From the NCBI GenBank assembly GCA_030697645.1, contig JAUYPI010000002.1, positions 1 through 59,210 on the forward strand: a DNA stretch of 59,210 nucleotides, read 5' to 3'. Positions within the stretch are counted from its first letter, which is position 1. The number at the start of each line of letters is the position of its first letter. The translations under genes were made by a program, and so were the position numbers. Positions 34,022-41,772 of this stretch are shown here, piece by piece. This DNA is from a bacterium (GTDB taxonomy: Bacteria; Patescibacteriota; Minisyncoccia; Phycocordibacterales; VMGT01). The notes beneath the pieces are model-generated. The model had not been told where the DNA came from. It searched no databases and saw only the letters and a list, made by a program, of their open reading frames with translations.

Positions 34022-34181
34022 ACGCGACTGAAGACACGGCGCCGAACGCTTTTTTGAACATGCCGAATGCGTCCGGATTAACCTTTGTGCCTGTAATGCT
34101 CCCCAGACGCACCGACGTCCGCCCCGCACGAACACGAGCGTCACGGAAACGCACGGACGCACTATATTCATTTTTACTCAT
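33990..34181 (-). CDS. Small ORF between antitoxin and broken VapC
   Basis: 63 residues from ATG 34181 (MSKNEYSASVRFRDARVRAGR), ending LRRSWR. It overlaps the toxin start by 32 bases, a common antitoxin-toxin arrangement. The segment KVNPDAFGMFKKAFGAVSS resembles toxin-binding tails of some VapB proteins, but I cannot assign a family. It may itself be a remnant. Confidence 0.4.
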   Translation of the reverse strand: MSKNEYSASVRFRDARVRAGRTSVRLGSITGTKVNPDAFGMFKKAFGAVSSVAYVNRLRRSWR

Positions 34182-34210
34182 CACGGCGTTTACCATAATA
34201 AAGTAGTGTA

Positions 34211-34456
34211 TCAAAAGTTCGTCAACGAGTCTGCAAACGCATCGTCGTGAAGTCGCGCAATTGTGCCGCTCCCCTTCCCGCGCGATCGGCCTGAGGCAAT
34301 AAACGAAAACTTCGTACGCGCTCCATAGTCGCCGAGCGAAAAAGAGGCGCGGAGTGCACGCCGGACGGTTCCTGCGACTGAACTGCCTTCACGAAACGAT
34401 TGCTCGCGAATCGCCTCAAAGAGGCGCTCATCAAGTTGTATCTGTGTTCGATGCAT
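34211..34456 (-). CDS. Ribbon-helix-helix antitoxin
   Basis: 81 residues from ATG 34456. MHRTQIQLDERLFEAIREQSFREGSSVAGTVRRAL is a typical ribbon-helix-helix start (beta strand, then two helices). It is followed by KFSFIASGRSRGKGSG and IARLHDDAFADSL, the toxin-neutralising tail of VapB-like proteins. It represses its own promoter, probably through the palindrome at 34472-34493. Its cognate toxin appears to be the broken VapC downstream. Confidence 0.75.
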   Translation of the reverse strand: MHRTQIQLDERLFEAIREQSFREGSSVAGTVRRALRASFSLGDYGARTKFSFIASGRSRGKGSGTIARLHDDAFADSLTNF

Positions 34457-34471
34457 AGCACCATGCTACTC

Positions 34472-34493
34472 ATTTGACAGTATGCTGTCAAAT
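34472..34493 (-). promoter_or_regulatory. Antitoxin operator over its -35 box
   Basis: Perfect palindrome ATTTGACAG-TATG-CTGTCAAAT. On the minus strand it contains TTGACA, with TAGCAT 17 bases downstream and the antitoxin ATG 6 bases after that. This fits autoregulation by the antitoxin. Confidence 0.65.
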
Positions 34494-34508
34494 AACGCGG
34501 AAATCCGT

Positions 34509-34679
34509 TTACTCACCACTCAGGGCGCCGCTCTCAAGCGCACGTCGAATTACCGCGTCGCTATCATCCCTAAACCCCGCTTCGCGCGGTCGGGCGACCG
34601 AATCCGGAGGATTCGGTTTAGCCTTAAACGCGGCGAACTGGGCGTGGGCGTGGGCGTCGAAAAAATACGAGGTTGACAT
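34509..34679 (-). pseudogene. Duplicated 5' fragment of tatD
   Basis: ATG 34679 reads MSTSYFFDAHAHAQFAAF, then FRDDSDAVIRRALESGA, matching tatD residues 1-33 (MTTIHFFDVHTHAHFAAFRDDSDAVIRRALEAG), and stops at 34509. An 18-residue in-frame insertion from a GC-rich hairpin (GAATCC-TCC-GGATTC core) splits the fragment. The true tatD lies 1.2 kb away, on the other side of the toxin-antitoxin scar. The 34457-34754 gap holds only this fragment and the operator. Confidence 0.8.
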
Positions 34680-34754
34680 GTTAATAACCTCTGTGGTTCA
34701 CTGTCACTGGATTAAACGTTTTTTCAATAAAGACGTACTGTAAAGGAGGTCACG

Positions 34755-35099
34755 ATGAATCACCACCTAGTAGACTGGACAAACCCTGCCGCCGTCCTGT
34801 ATGCACTACAGCGCTATCTCAGTGTTAAAAGTCAGCGCGCAGTTGCGATGGCAATCTTGAAACAAACAGACGCTCCTGGTGAACGTACGATTGTAGGCAT
34901 GCTGTCAAAGGATACCAACGAGCGCATGCAGATGCTGGAGGACAAATATCGTCTCTCTGTACATGATATATGCGCCATTGGCCTTACTATGTATCTCAAC
35001 GCCGACACAATCGCTGAACAAGGTAGCATCTATATGAAAGGAAACACGCGGCACGGTGGGGAATTTATTCGAGTCAATCTTTTGGAAAAACCGGAGTAG
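34755..35099 (+). CDS. Small soluble protein, unknown function
   Basis: 114 residues. AAAGGAGG lies 5 bases before ATG 34755. Predicted mostly helical, with no membrane segment. The middle part (IVGMLSKDTNERMQMLEDKYRLSVHDICAIGLTMYLNAD) could be a helix-turn-helix-like fold, but I cannot assign it. Stand-alone, with its own ribosome site and hairpin terminator, like the other scattered accessory genes. Confidence 0.6.
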   Translation: MNHHLVDWTNPAAVLYALQRYLSVKSQRAVAMAILKQTDAPGERTIVGMLSKDTNERMQMLEDKYRLSVHDICAIGLTMYLNADTIAEQGSIYMKGNTRHGGEFIRVNLLEKPE

Positions 35100-35130
35100 C
35101 CGGAGCAACCTACACGACGGCCAAAACCAC

Positions 35131-35158
35131 ACCGGCTCTACTCTCTCGTAGGGCCGGT
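35131..35158. terminator. Hairpin between convergent genes
   Basis: ACCGGC-T-CTAC / GTAG-G-GCCGGT stem with a 6-nt loop, lying between the 35099 stop and the metG stop at 35161. Confidence 0.6.
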
Positions 35159-35160
35159 TG

Positions 35161-36633
35161 CTATTCTCTCGGAAAAAGCGGCGCGGGCATGGTGCAAGTT
35201 TCGAGCGCGGATTTTATTTTTCCCGCGGTCTCCGGGAGGATCGGCACGAGGAGCGTCGCGATCTCGCCGAGGAGCGCTGTGAGGTCCTCAAGCACGTCCT
35301 GCTTCTCCCCTTCCCAGGGCCGTGTTTCCTGAACGTGCTCATCTCCCGCCTGAATCAATTTCCACACCGCATCCGCGACGTTTTGTATGTGATACGCGCC
35401 AAAGGCGGCATGATACGACTGTGTCGCGGTGTCGAGAACCGTTCGTAACTTTTGACTTTTGAATTGTAATTTTGATTTTTGATTTTTGATTTTTGATTTT
35501 GCAACAAGCGCCATCACCCTCGCCACAAAATTCCCCAACCCATTCGCAAGATTCGCGTTGTACGCGTCCGTAAATTTCTCCATCGTAAAATCGCTGTCTT
35601 CAAACGGGTGTATGTGCCGCGCAAGGTAGTAGCGGAGCGCGTCGACGCCGTAGCCCTCAACGATGTCGTACGGATTTATCACGTTGCCGAGCGACTTGCT
35701 CATCTTCTGCCCGCCGCTCGTGATGAAGCCGTGAATCACGATCTGGCGCGAGAGAGGCAGGCCCGCGGAGAGGAGCATCGCCTGCCACATCGCCGACTGC
35801 TGGCGCAAATTGTCTTTGCCTGCAAACTGCACGGCTCTCGGCGCCTCCGGTCTCCCCCAGTATTTCTCAAACTGAGCGATGTCCTCCGGCCAGCCGAGCG
35901 TCGAGACATAGTTCACGAGCGCGTCGAACCACACGAACATCACCTGGCTCTCGTCGCCAGGGATCGCAACACCCCACGGCATCTTCGTTGCGAGCCGAGA
36001 GATGCTGAAGTCCTCAAGCCCGCGCTCGATAAAGCGCTTGATTTCGTTGAAACGAAAGTCCGGCACGACGAAGTCGGGACAGCGCTCGTAGAAATCAAGA
36101 AGTGGCTGCCTGTATTTTGAAAATCGAAAAAAATAATTCTCCTCTTCCCGCGTCTCGAGCTCCTGCGCCGGGTGTAGCGGACAACGCCCCTTCTCAAGCT
36201 CCGAGTCGGTCTTCTCAAGCTCACAGCCAACGCAGTACTTCATCTGGTAGAGCTTTTTGTAGATGTCGCCGCGCGCCTCGCAACGCCGCCAAAACTCCTG
36301 CGCCGCGGCCCGGTGACGGGGCTCCGTCGTGCGGATGAAATGGATATCCGCGGAGAGACCGAGCGCCCCCTTGAGCCGCCGAAACTTCTCGGCATATTCG
36401 TCCACGTACGCCTGCGGGTCCTTCCCCGCCGCGCGCGCTTTCTCAAAGATCTTCTGGCCATGCTCGTCGGTGCCGGTGTTGAAAAATACATCATCCCCTG
36501 CGAGCGTGTGGTAGCGCGCGGCGATATCGGCATGCACAATCTCAAACGCGAATCCGATGTGCGGATCCGCGTTCACATACGGCAGCGTCGTGGTGAGATA
36601 GCGCGCGGTGGACCCCGTTAGACGTTTTTGCAT
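35161..36633 (-). CDS. metG: Methionine--tRNA ligase
   Basis: 490 residues from ATG 36633 (MQKRLTGSTARYLTTTLPYVNADPHIGF). Class I motifs: PHIGF (HIGH) and GGQKMSKSLGN (KMSKS). A zinc knuckle with one CxxC and a later CxxH (CVGC..CPLH) lies in the connective region. There is no C-terminal tRNA-binding domain, so this is the short form. Residues about 378-396 (KSKIKNQKSKLQFKSQK) come from a TTTTTGA-word repeat inserted early in the anticodon-binding helical domain. The first codons take part in a long inverted repeat with the upstream leader. Confidence 0.95.
   Translation of the reverse strand: MQKRLTGSTARYLTTTLPYVNADPHIGFAFEIVHADIAARYHTLAGDDVFFNTGTDEHGQKIFEKARAAGKDPQAYVDEYAEKFRRLKGALGLSADIHFIRTTEPRHRAAAQEFWRRCEARGDIYKKLYQMKYCVGCELEKTDSELEKGRCPLHPAQELETREEENYFFRFSKYRQPLLDFYERCPDFVVPDFRFNEIKRFIERGLEDFSISRLATKMPWGVAIPGDESQVMFVWFDALVNYVSTLGWPEDIAQFEKYWGRPEAPRAVQFAGKDNLRQQSAMWQAMLLSAGLPLSRQIVIHGFITSGGQKMSKSLGNVINPYDIVEGYGVDALRYYLARHIHPFEDSDFTMEKFTDAYNANLANGLGNFVARVMALVAKSKIKNQKSKLQFKSQKLRTVLDTATQSYHAAFGAYHIQNVADAVWKLIQAGDEHVQETRPWEGEKQDVLEDLTALLGEIATLLVPILPETAGKIKSALETCTMPAPLFPRE
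35448..35501. repeat. In-frame word repeat in metG
   Basis: Tandem TTTTTGA units (with TTTTGAATTG variants) on the + strand, adding about 18 Lys/Gln/Ser-rich residues to MetRS. Confidence 0.7.
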
Positions 36634-36714
36634 TGATTGGGAAAGATTAAATCGGGGTGTCGCATGTGAAATAACATAAAATGAAAGGAGAACGAAGGGC
36701 AACGTCTAACGGGG
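36613..36714 (-). promoter_or_regulatory. Inverted repeat covering the metG start
   Basis: CCCCGTTAGACGTT (36613-36626, metG codons about 3-7) is perfectly complementary to AACGTCTAACGGGG (36701-36714) in the metG leader. The 14-bp stem would enclose the start codon in mRNA. It could be a translational control hairpin or a scar of an inverted partial duplication of the metG 5' end. Confidence 0.45.
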
Positions 36715-36748
36715 TGGACATGCGATGTGAGCGACGAGTGACGCCTTC

Positions 36749-37822
36749 TCAACTCTCATCGACGCGCGCCGCACCCATACGCCCGCGCTCGAGGTCGTAG
36801 AGATACTCCCGAAACGCCGCTGCAACCGGCACCGAGAGTATGAGGCCGAGGAAGCCTGCAGTCCGCGCGCCGATAATCAGCGCGAGGATCACGAGGAGCG
36901 GCGGCACACCGACGACTTTACTCACGACCAGCGGATGAATCAATTGGTTCTCAAACTGCTGGATGATCGTGTAGAGCCCGGCAACGAGGAGCCCCTGCGT
37001 GAGCCCGCCGTCAGCGAGATTGAGTACAATCGCGGGAATCGCCGCAAGTACCGGGCCAAACAGGGGAATAATCTCAAAGAGCGCGGCAAGCAGCGCAAGG
37101 AGAAGCGCGTAGCGCACCCCGAGCACCATGAGGCCGAGATACACGAGCACCCCCACGATGAGCATTAAGATGAGTTGCCCCTGGAGCCACTTGCCTATCT
37201 TAAACTGCGACCGCCGCCACAAATCGAGAACGTAGCGCTCGTGCCGAACCGGTGTCACGATCTTAAGAAACGCCGCAATCCCGCCATCTTGCACCGCAAG
37301 ATAAAACGAGAGCACGATGATAAGCGCAAAGCTCATGATGCCGCCGAAGACCGCACCCACCACCTTGAAAATATTTGCGGAGAGGTTGACGACGGTGCCG
37401 TGGAGAGAGGAAACAATGTCTGCAAGCGAGATGTTTTCCGAGAGCGTCGCGATGCCCGGACGCAGGAACTCCGGCCCGTTCTCGCGTATCGGTCCGAGGA
37501 GATCTCCGAGATTGAGCTCGCGCGGCAGGGTGGAGAGGAGACCGGCGGCATCCTCAAGCACCGGCGGAGCAAAAAAGTACAGCACTGCCGCAAACCCCGC
37601 CGCAGTCCCAAGATAAATCGCCACGACAGCAAGAAGACGCGGAATACCACGGCGCACAGCCCAGAGCGCTGCGGGCTCGATCGCCGAGGCGAGCACGATC
37701 GCCATCAATACCACAAGCACGAGATCCCAAAGAAAGTAAATCCCCGCAAGCAAAAGGCCGAAGAGAATGGTGCGGACGATCGTGCCACTGGTGATGGAGA
37801 TGAGAATTTGTTTATCGGGCAT
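36749..37822 (-). CDS. AI-2E / PerM-family membrane protein
   Basis: 357 residues with about 7-8 hydrophobic helices. An N-terminal pair (TILFGLLLAGIYFLWDLVLVVLMAIVLASAI), a soluble central part and a C-terminal bundle (LEIIPLFGPVLAAIPAI..FENQLIHPLVVSKVVGVPPLLVILALIIG) give the family pattern. Such proteins are putative exporters or permeases, and the substrate is unknown. It precedes metG on the same strand (about 115-base gap). Its -10-like TATACA (37828-37833) is supplied by the adjoining word repeat. Confidence 0.85.
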   Translation of the reverse strand: MPDKQILISITSGTIVRTILFGLLLAGIYFLWDLVLVVLMAIVLASAIEPAALWAVRRGIPRLLAVVAIYLGTAAGFAAVLYFFAPPVLEDAAGLLSTLPRELNLGDLLGPIRENGPEFLRPGIATLSENISLADIVSSLHGTVVNLSANIFKVVGAVFGGIMSFALIIVLSFYLAVQDGGIAAFLKIVTPVRHERYVLDLWRRSQFKIGKWLQGQLILMLIVGVLVYLGLMVLGVRYALLLALLAALFEIIPLFGPVLAAIPAIVLNLADGGLTQGLLVAGLYTIIQQFENQLIHPLVVSKVVGVPPLLVILALIIGARTAGFLGLILSVPVAAAFREYLYDLERGRMGAARVDES

Positions 37823-37823
37823 G

Positions 37824-37905
37824 CTTTTGTATAGTGTATCTTGTATTTTGTATTTTGTATAATGACTCGGAACTTACCGTCCCGCATACGAGATACAAAA
37901 TACAC
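37824..37905. repeat. Palindromic TTGTATTTTGTATC-word repeat
   Basis: The left arm TGTATCTTGTATTTTGTATTTTG and the right arm ACGAGATACAAAATACAC lie around a GC-rich centre between glyS and the AI-2E gene. Same words as the in-frame insertion in lepA (22811-22854). Confidence 0.65.
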
Positions 37906-37912
37906 AGCGAAA

Positions 37913-39301
37913 TCAAGCGGTGTGTTCTCTCACGTACGCCCCCAACTCCCCAATCTGCACCCGCCCTTGCTTCCCCGTATCTCTCTCCCGCACCGTTACG
38001 CTCTCATCATCGAGCGTCTGGAAATCCACGGTTACACAAAAAGGCGTCCCTATCTCGTCCTGCCTCCGATAGCGCTTGCCAATGTTGCCGTTGTCGTCGA
38101 AAACGATTCGTACGCGGTGATTCGTCGCTCGTCGGAGATCCGCATAAACTTTTCTCGCCTTTTCAACGAGCTCGGGTTTATTCCGCAGGAGAGGAAAGAC
38201 AGCAACTTTGACCGGGGCAATCGCGGGCGGAAAACGCAGCACGACGCGTTTTTCCCCGTTCATTTCATCCTCGTCATAAAACTCACTAAACACCATGAGT
38301 ATCGTCCGGTCGAGCCCCGCCGACGTTTCAATAACATACGGCACGTACCGCTCGCCCGTTTTGTCATCGCGCACAGAAAGGTCTACGCCTGAAAACGTTT
38401 GGTGCTGAGTCAAATCATAGTCGCCCCGGTTGTGTACCCCCTCAAGCTCGCCCCAACCAAACGGGTATTGATATTCGATATCCCACGCGTCTCTCGCGTA
38501 AAATACGAGATGCTCGTGTTTTTTCCAACGCAGATTCTTTTGTGCGATGCCCAGTTCGAGGTAATACGCCATGCGCTCCGCCCTCCACTGTTCATATGCC
38601 CGGGCTGCGTCTTCAGAATAAACGAAGTACTGCATTTCCATCTGCTCGAATTCCCTTTTTCGAAACAGGAACTGTCGCGGACTTATCTCGTTCCGAAATG
38701 CTTTGCCGACTTGCGCAATACCAAACGGGATCGAATACAAGCCGGCATCAAGCACGTTTTTAAAATTTATAAATATACCTTGGGCGGTCTCGCCACGGAG
38801 GTACACGTCCTCATCTTCCTCTTCAAAAGCGCCGAGCGTCGCGGTCGCCAAAAGATTTTTCTGTACCACTTTTCCAAAAGTTTTCTTCCCACAGACGGGA
38901 CACGCCACTATCCTCCTGTGCGCATCGAACAACTCGTTTAATTCCGCTTCGGACATCTTCTCATCCGCTGACACGTCAGAGCTCTCAAGAAGGTGGTCGG
39001 CGCGTAACTTCGAGTGACACGAGAGGCATACGACCAGTGGATCATTGAACCCTGAAACGTGGCCGCTCGCTTCCCACACCCGCGGCGCGGTGAAGATGCT
39101 TGAATCAAGCATCGCCATATTCTCGTGCATGTACATCGCCCGTTTCCACGCATCCACGATATTCTCCCGAAGGTCCACGCCGTGAGGCCCATAGTCGTAT
39201 GTCCCCGCAAAACCGCCGTATATCTCGGAGCCGGGAAAAAGGAAGCCTCGCCGCTTGCAGAGCGACGTAATTTTGTCCATCAGTGTGTGGTCGCCAGACA
39301 T
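37913..39301 (-). CDS. glyS: Glycine--tRNA ligase (dimeric type)
   Basis: 462 residues from ATG 39301 (MSGDHTLMDKITSLCKRRGFLFPGSEIYGG); ATG 39280 is also possible. Class II core: TYDYGPHGVDLRENI, RPETAQG-type motif as LRGETAQGIFINF, FRNEISPRQFLFRKREFEQMEMQYF and motif 3 ETSAGLDRTILMV. A zinc site is suggested by CLSCHSK and CPVCGKK. C-terminal anticodon-binding domain about 365-462. The alpha2-type enzyme needs no beta subunit. Confidence 0.95.
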   Translation of the reverse strand: MSGDHTLMDKITSLCKRRGFLFPGSEIYGGFAGTYDYGPHGVDLRENIVDAWKRAMYMHENMAMLDSSIFTAPRVWEASGHVSGFNDPLVVCLSCHSKLRADHLLESSDVSADEKMSEAELNELFDAHRRIVACPVCGKKTFGKVVQKNLLATATLGAFEEEDEDVYLRGETAQGIFINFKNVLDAGLYSIPFGIAQVGKAFRNEISPRQFLFRKREFEQMEMQYFVYSEDAARAYEQWRAERMAYYLELGIAQKNLRWKKHEHLVFYARDAWDIEYQYPFGWGELEGVHNRGDYDLTQHQTFSGVDLSVRDDKTGERYVPYVIETSAGLDRTILMVFSEFYDEDEMNGEKRVVLRFPPAIAPVKVAVFPLLRNKPELVEKARKVYADLRRATNHRVRIVFDDNGNIGKRYRRQDEIGTPFCVTVDFQTLDDESVTVRERDTGKQGRVQIGELGAYVREHTA

Positions 39302-39302
39302 G

Positions 39303-39378
39303 TTATGCATCAAGCAGTATGCGGCAAGCAGCACGCATTTACAACTCTCACCGTCGTATGCTTGCTGCATGTTGCTTA
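39303..39378. repeat. Palindromic AGCAAGC-word repeat upstream of glyS
   Basis: Left words CATCAAGCAGTATGC and CAAGCAGCACGC; right words GTATGCTTGCTGC and ATGTTGC. It abuts the glyS start. Confidence 0.55.
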
Positions 39379-39386
39379 ACGGCCCG

Positions 39387-41306
39387 CTACTCTACCACAA
39401 ACTCCTGCCCCCTCTGATACTGCGGATCAGTTGAAAAGCGGGTATTTACCGCCGAGGCGCGGCGCGCCGTAACGGGAACCTCCGCAAAGCTGTCGCGGCC
39501 GGTAAACTCCGCCTCGTTCACCAAAGTCGGCGAGTCTTCGAGCTGATTTGCGCTCGGCACAAGCGCGACCTGGAAAAACACCTCGCGCGGCGCGCTGCGG
39601 ATACCAGTGCCAGGTGCCAGAGTCCCGGTCCTCCAGGCGATCTCGCCACCGACCGGAGAGAACACGATATCGGCGTCCGCGGGGTACACCCGACCAAGCC
39701 AACGGATATAAGGCGGCAGCGTGGTGTGCACCTCGCCATCGATGACCTCGTTTGTCGTGTTTGTGACGCTCCATGCTATGGTGTAGGTCGTCTCGCGATC
39801 TACGCGCGGGGGAATCGGGCCACTATTGGAAAGCGGGCCGGTAAAGTGGAGCGTGCGCGAGGAGAGTCGTGGTTCGCTTATAAAACGGATTAGACGGTGA
39901 ACCTCGCCGACGAGAAGTTCAGCGTCACCGCCACGGCCGCTCCGACGGCCGCTCACCGCGGTGCGGAGTTCCATCTCAGGGTTCGTTACGTTCCCGGCGC
40001 GTATGGCCTCGCGGCTCACCGGCCGGAAACTAAAACTCGTTTGGCCCTTCTCCCCCGCCTCGATCACCGCAAGCGCGGGAAGCGACCGGCGATTCCACGT
40101 CACCGTATCAGAGCCTGATTGATAGAAGCCCTCTGGTGCCGAAACCGAACGCTTGTCAAGAACCGTGCCGAGGAGCGTCGCCTGTATCTCAACGTCTGTA
40201 ATGGAGACGGATAGATTGTTCACCCACGAGAGGTCGACGCGCAACGGCTCGTCCGGCCGCGCCGCATAGACCTCGCTCCGACGCCCCCCAAGCGCCACTG
40301 TAAAGCCCAAAAACGGCTTTCGGACGATGATCGTGCGCGCAGCGGAGACGAGCGGCGTTGCGATATCCGTACTACTCCGCGACCCACGCACCCCCACCAC
40401 GAAACGGAAGATGTGTTCGGTGTCATCCTCGCCGTCGAGCGTGCCTCTGATGCGGATGCGACGCTTACCCTCAGGCGCGAGGTCCCCGAGCCGCCATAGA
40501 GCCATATCGAGCGCGGGTTTCGGCTCCGCCGAGGCAAACGCAAAGCCGAATGGGTACTCGGCGACGAGCACCAGATCCTCAAGCACACTCGCGGCGTTCG
40601 ACGTAACGTCAAGCGTGAACACGACCTCCTCCCCCGCCTGCATTTCCTCGACAGAGGAGAGTGTGAGCAGTACCGGGGAGACGCCGATTCGCACGTCATA
40701 GAGCTTTTCTTTTGCAAAAATCGCGTTCGATCCCGCGACGCGGTATTCGAGCGTTATGTGAATTGCGTGCACGCTCCCCGGGTCGCCGAAGTGAGCGGAG
40801 TGCACGATCTCCTGGAAACTCTCGCCGCTCCGGAGCACTCCGAGCACTTTACGGAAGCGCACGAGAGGAGTCTTTCCGTCGCTCGCCTGCCGCACGCCCT
40901 CCGGATACTCAATGAGAAGCTCCGCTGATTCAAGCGAGATGGGGTTGTGGTTCGTCATCGTCACCTGGAGTGAGAGGTCCTCCCCCGCATCAATCGAGAC
41001 CGGCCCGGTAATCGTCATCTCGACGTTACTCGAGGAGATACTCCGGCCGCCATCGCGGAAACGGTAGACGGCAAAACCAGCCGCGAGGAGAAAAAACAGC
41101 GCCGAGAGGAGAAAGAATATTTTAGCGCCACGTCCAGCACGGCGGCGTGGCGCCCCGGGGCCTCCCTCCTCTTCCCATTGCGCTCGCACCTCACGCCGCG
41201 GCGAGCTCTGATGCAAACGACGCCGCTCGCGCACAAACCGCGCCCCGCGCCGATAGAGCGCGCGGCCCATTGCCTCAATCCTGCCCGGATTTTCCTCTGC
41301 TGCCAT
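39387..41306 (-). CDS. Membrane-anchored Ig-like surface protein
   Basis: 639 residues from ATG 41306. A long basic cytoplasmic head (1-60) precedes one membrane helix (IFFLLSALFFLLAAGFAVYRF). Five or so Ig-like beta domains follow, of the kind found in DUF11-type exported proteins (ISIDAGEDLSLQVTMTNHNPISLES; GEEVVFTLDVTSNAASVLEDLVLVAEYP; TYTIAWSVTNTTNEVIDGEVHTTLP). It probably projects from the cell. TATAAA/TACTAT boxes lie 6-14 bases before the ATG. Confidence 0.8.
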   Translation of the reverse strand: MAAEENPGRIEAMGRALYRRGARFVRERRRLHQSSPRREVRAQWEEEGGPGAPRRRAGRGAKIFFLLSALFFLLAAGFAVYRFRDGGRSISSSNVEMTITGPVSIDAGEDLSLQVTMTNHNPISLESAELLIEYPEGVRQASDGKTPLVRFRKVLGVLRSGESFQEIVHSAHFGDPGSVHAIHITLEYRVAGSNAIFAKEKLYDVRIGVSPVLLTLSSVEEMQAGEEVVFTLDVTSNAASVLEDLVLVAEYPFGFAFASAEPKPALDMALWRLGDLAPEGKRRIRIRGTLDGEDDTEHIFRFVVGVRGSRSSTDIATPLVSAARTIIVRKPFLGFTVALGGRRSEVYAARPDEPLRVDLSWVNNLSVSITDVEIQATLLGTVLDKRSVSAPEGFYQSGSDTVTWNRRSLPALAVIEAGEKGQTSFSFRPVSREAIRAGNVTNPEMELRTAVSGRRSGRGGDAELLVGEVHRLIRFISEPRLSSRTLHFTGPLSNSGPIPPRVDRETTYTIAWSVTNTTNEVIDGEVHTTLPPYIRWLGRVYPADADIVFSPVGGEIAWRTGTLAPGTGIRSAPREVFFQVALVPSANQLEDSPTLVNEAEFTGRDSFAEVPVTARRASAVNTRFSTDPQYQRGQEFVVE

Positions 41307-41408
41307 TGCACTTTATAGTACACTGGATCGTTGAATAACGAAATCGGACGCACAACTCACGTAAAATGCAATACGAAATAAAGCGAGCGCGATGTAAAGC
41401 ATCGTAGC

Positions 41409-41609
41409 CGTGTCCGACATCCGATGTCCCCCATCATGCGAAAGCTCCAAGCTCCAAAAAACCAAGCTCCGAACAAATCTCAATACTCAAATTCCAATGT
41501 GGAAACACGGACTGCGACGTGTTTGTGATTTGAGATTTGAATCATTGAAATTTGTTTGGAAATTGTTGGTTGGAAATTGGAGCTTCGTCGTGGTGTGATG
41601 TCGGACACG
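41409..41609. repeat. 201-bp palindromic word repeat
   Basis: 13-bp outer stem CGTGTCCGACATC / GATGTCGGACACG. The left arm is of AAGCTCCAAGCTCC and CAAATCTCAATACTC words, the right arm of the complementary TTTGAGATTTG and GGAAATTGGAGC words. Centre AACACGGACTGCGACGTGTTT. It fills most of the 466-base gap between recO and the 41306 gene. Confidence 0.7.
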
Positions 41610-41636
41610 CGAGATAGTGCTAAAAATTCTTTACCT

Positions 41637-41672
41637 GACACCAATTTTATGCGCTCGCATAAAATTGGTGTC
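41637..41672. repeat. Perfect 17-bp hairpin
   Basis: GACACCAATTTTATGCG and its exact complement with a 2-nt spacer. It is downstream of recO on the minus strand; ATTTTTA follows after 10 bases. Possible terminator. Confidence 0.6.
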
Positions 41673-41772
41673 AAGCTGCGCGGGATGACGGACGGACTAC
41701 GACGACGTCGTAATCGTTTTCAGGCCAAACCGCGTGGTGTCCGCGAGAGCGAAGACTGCGACGGGATTTGAA

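Noticed and set aside
36102-36621. Several + strand frames opposite metG
   Set aside because: All overlap the MetRS catalytic core on the other strand and contain only Arg/Pro/Ser-rich shadow translations.
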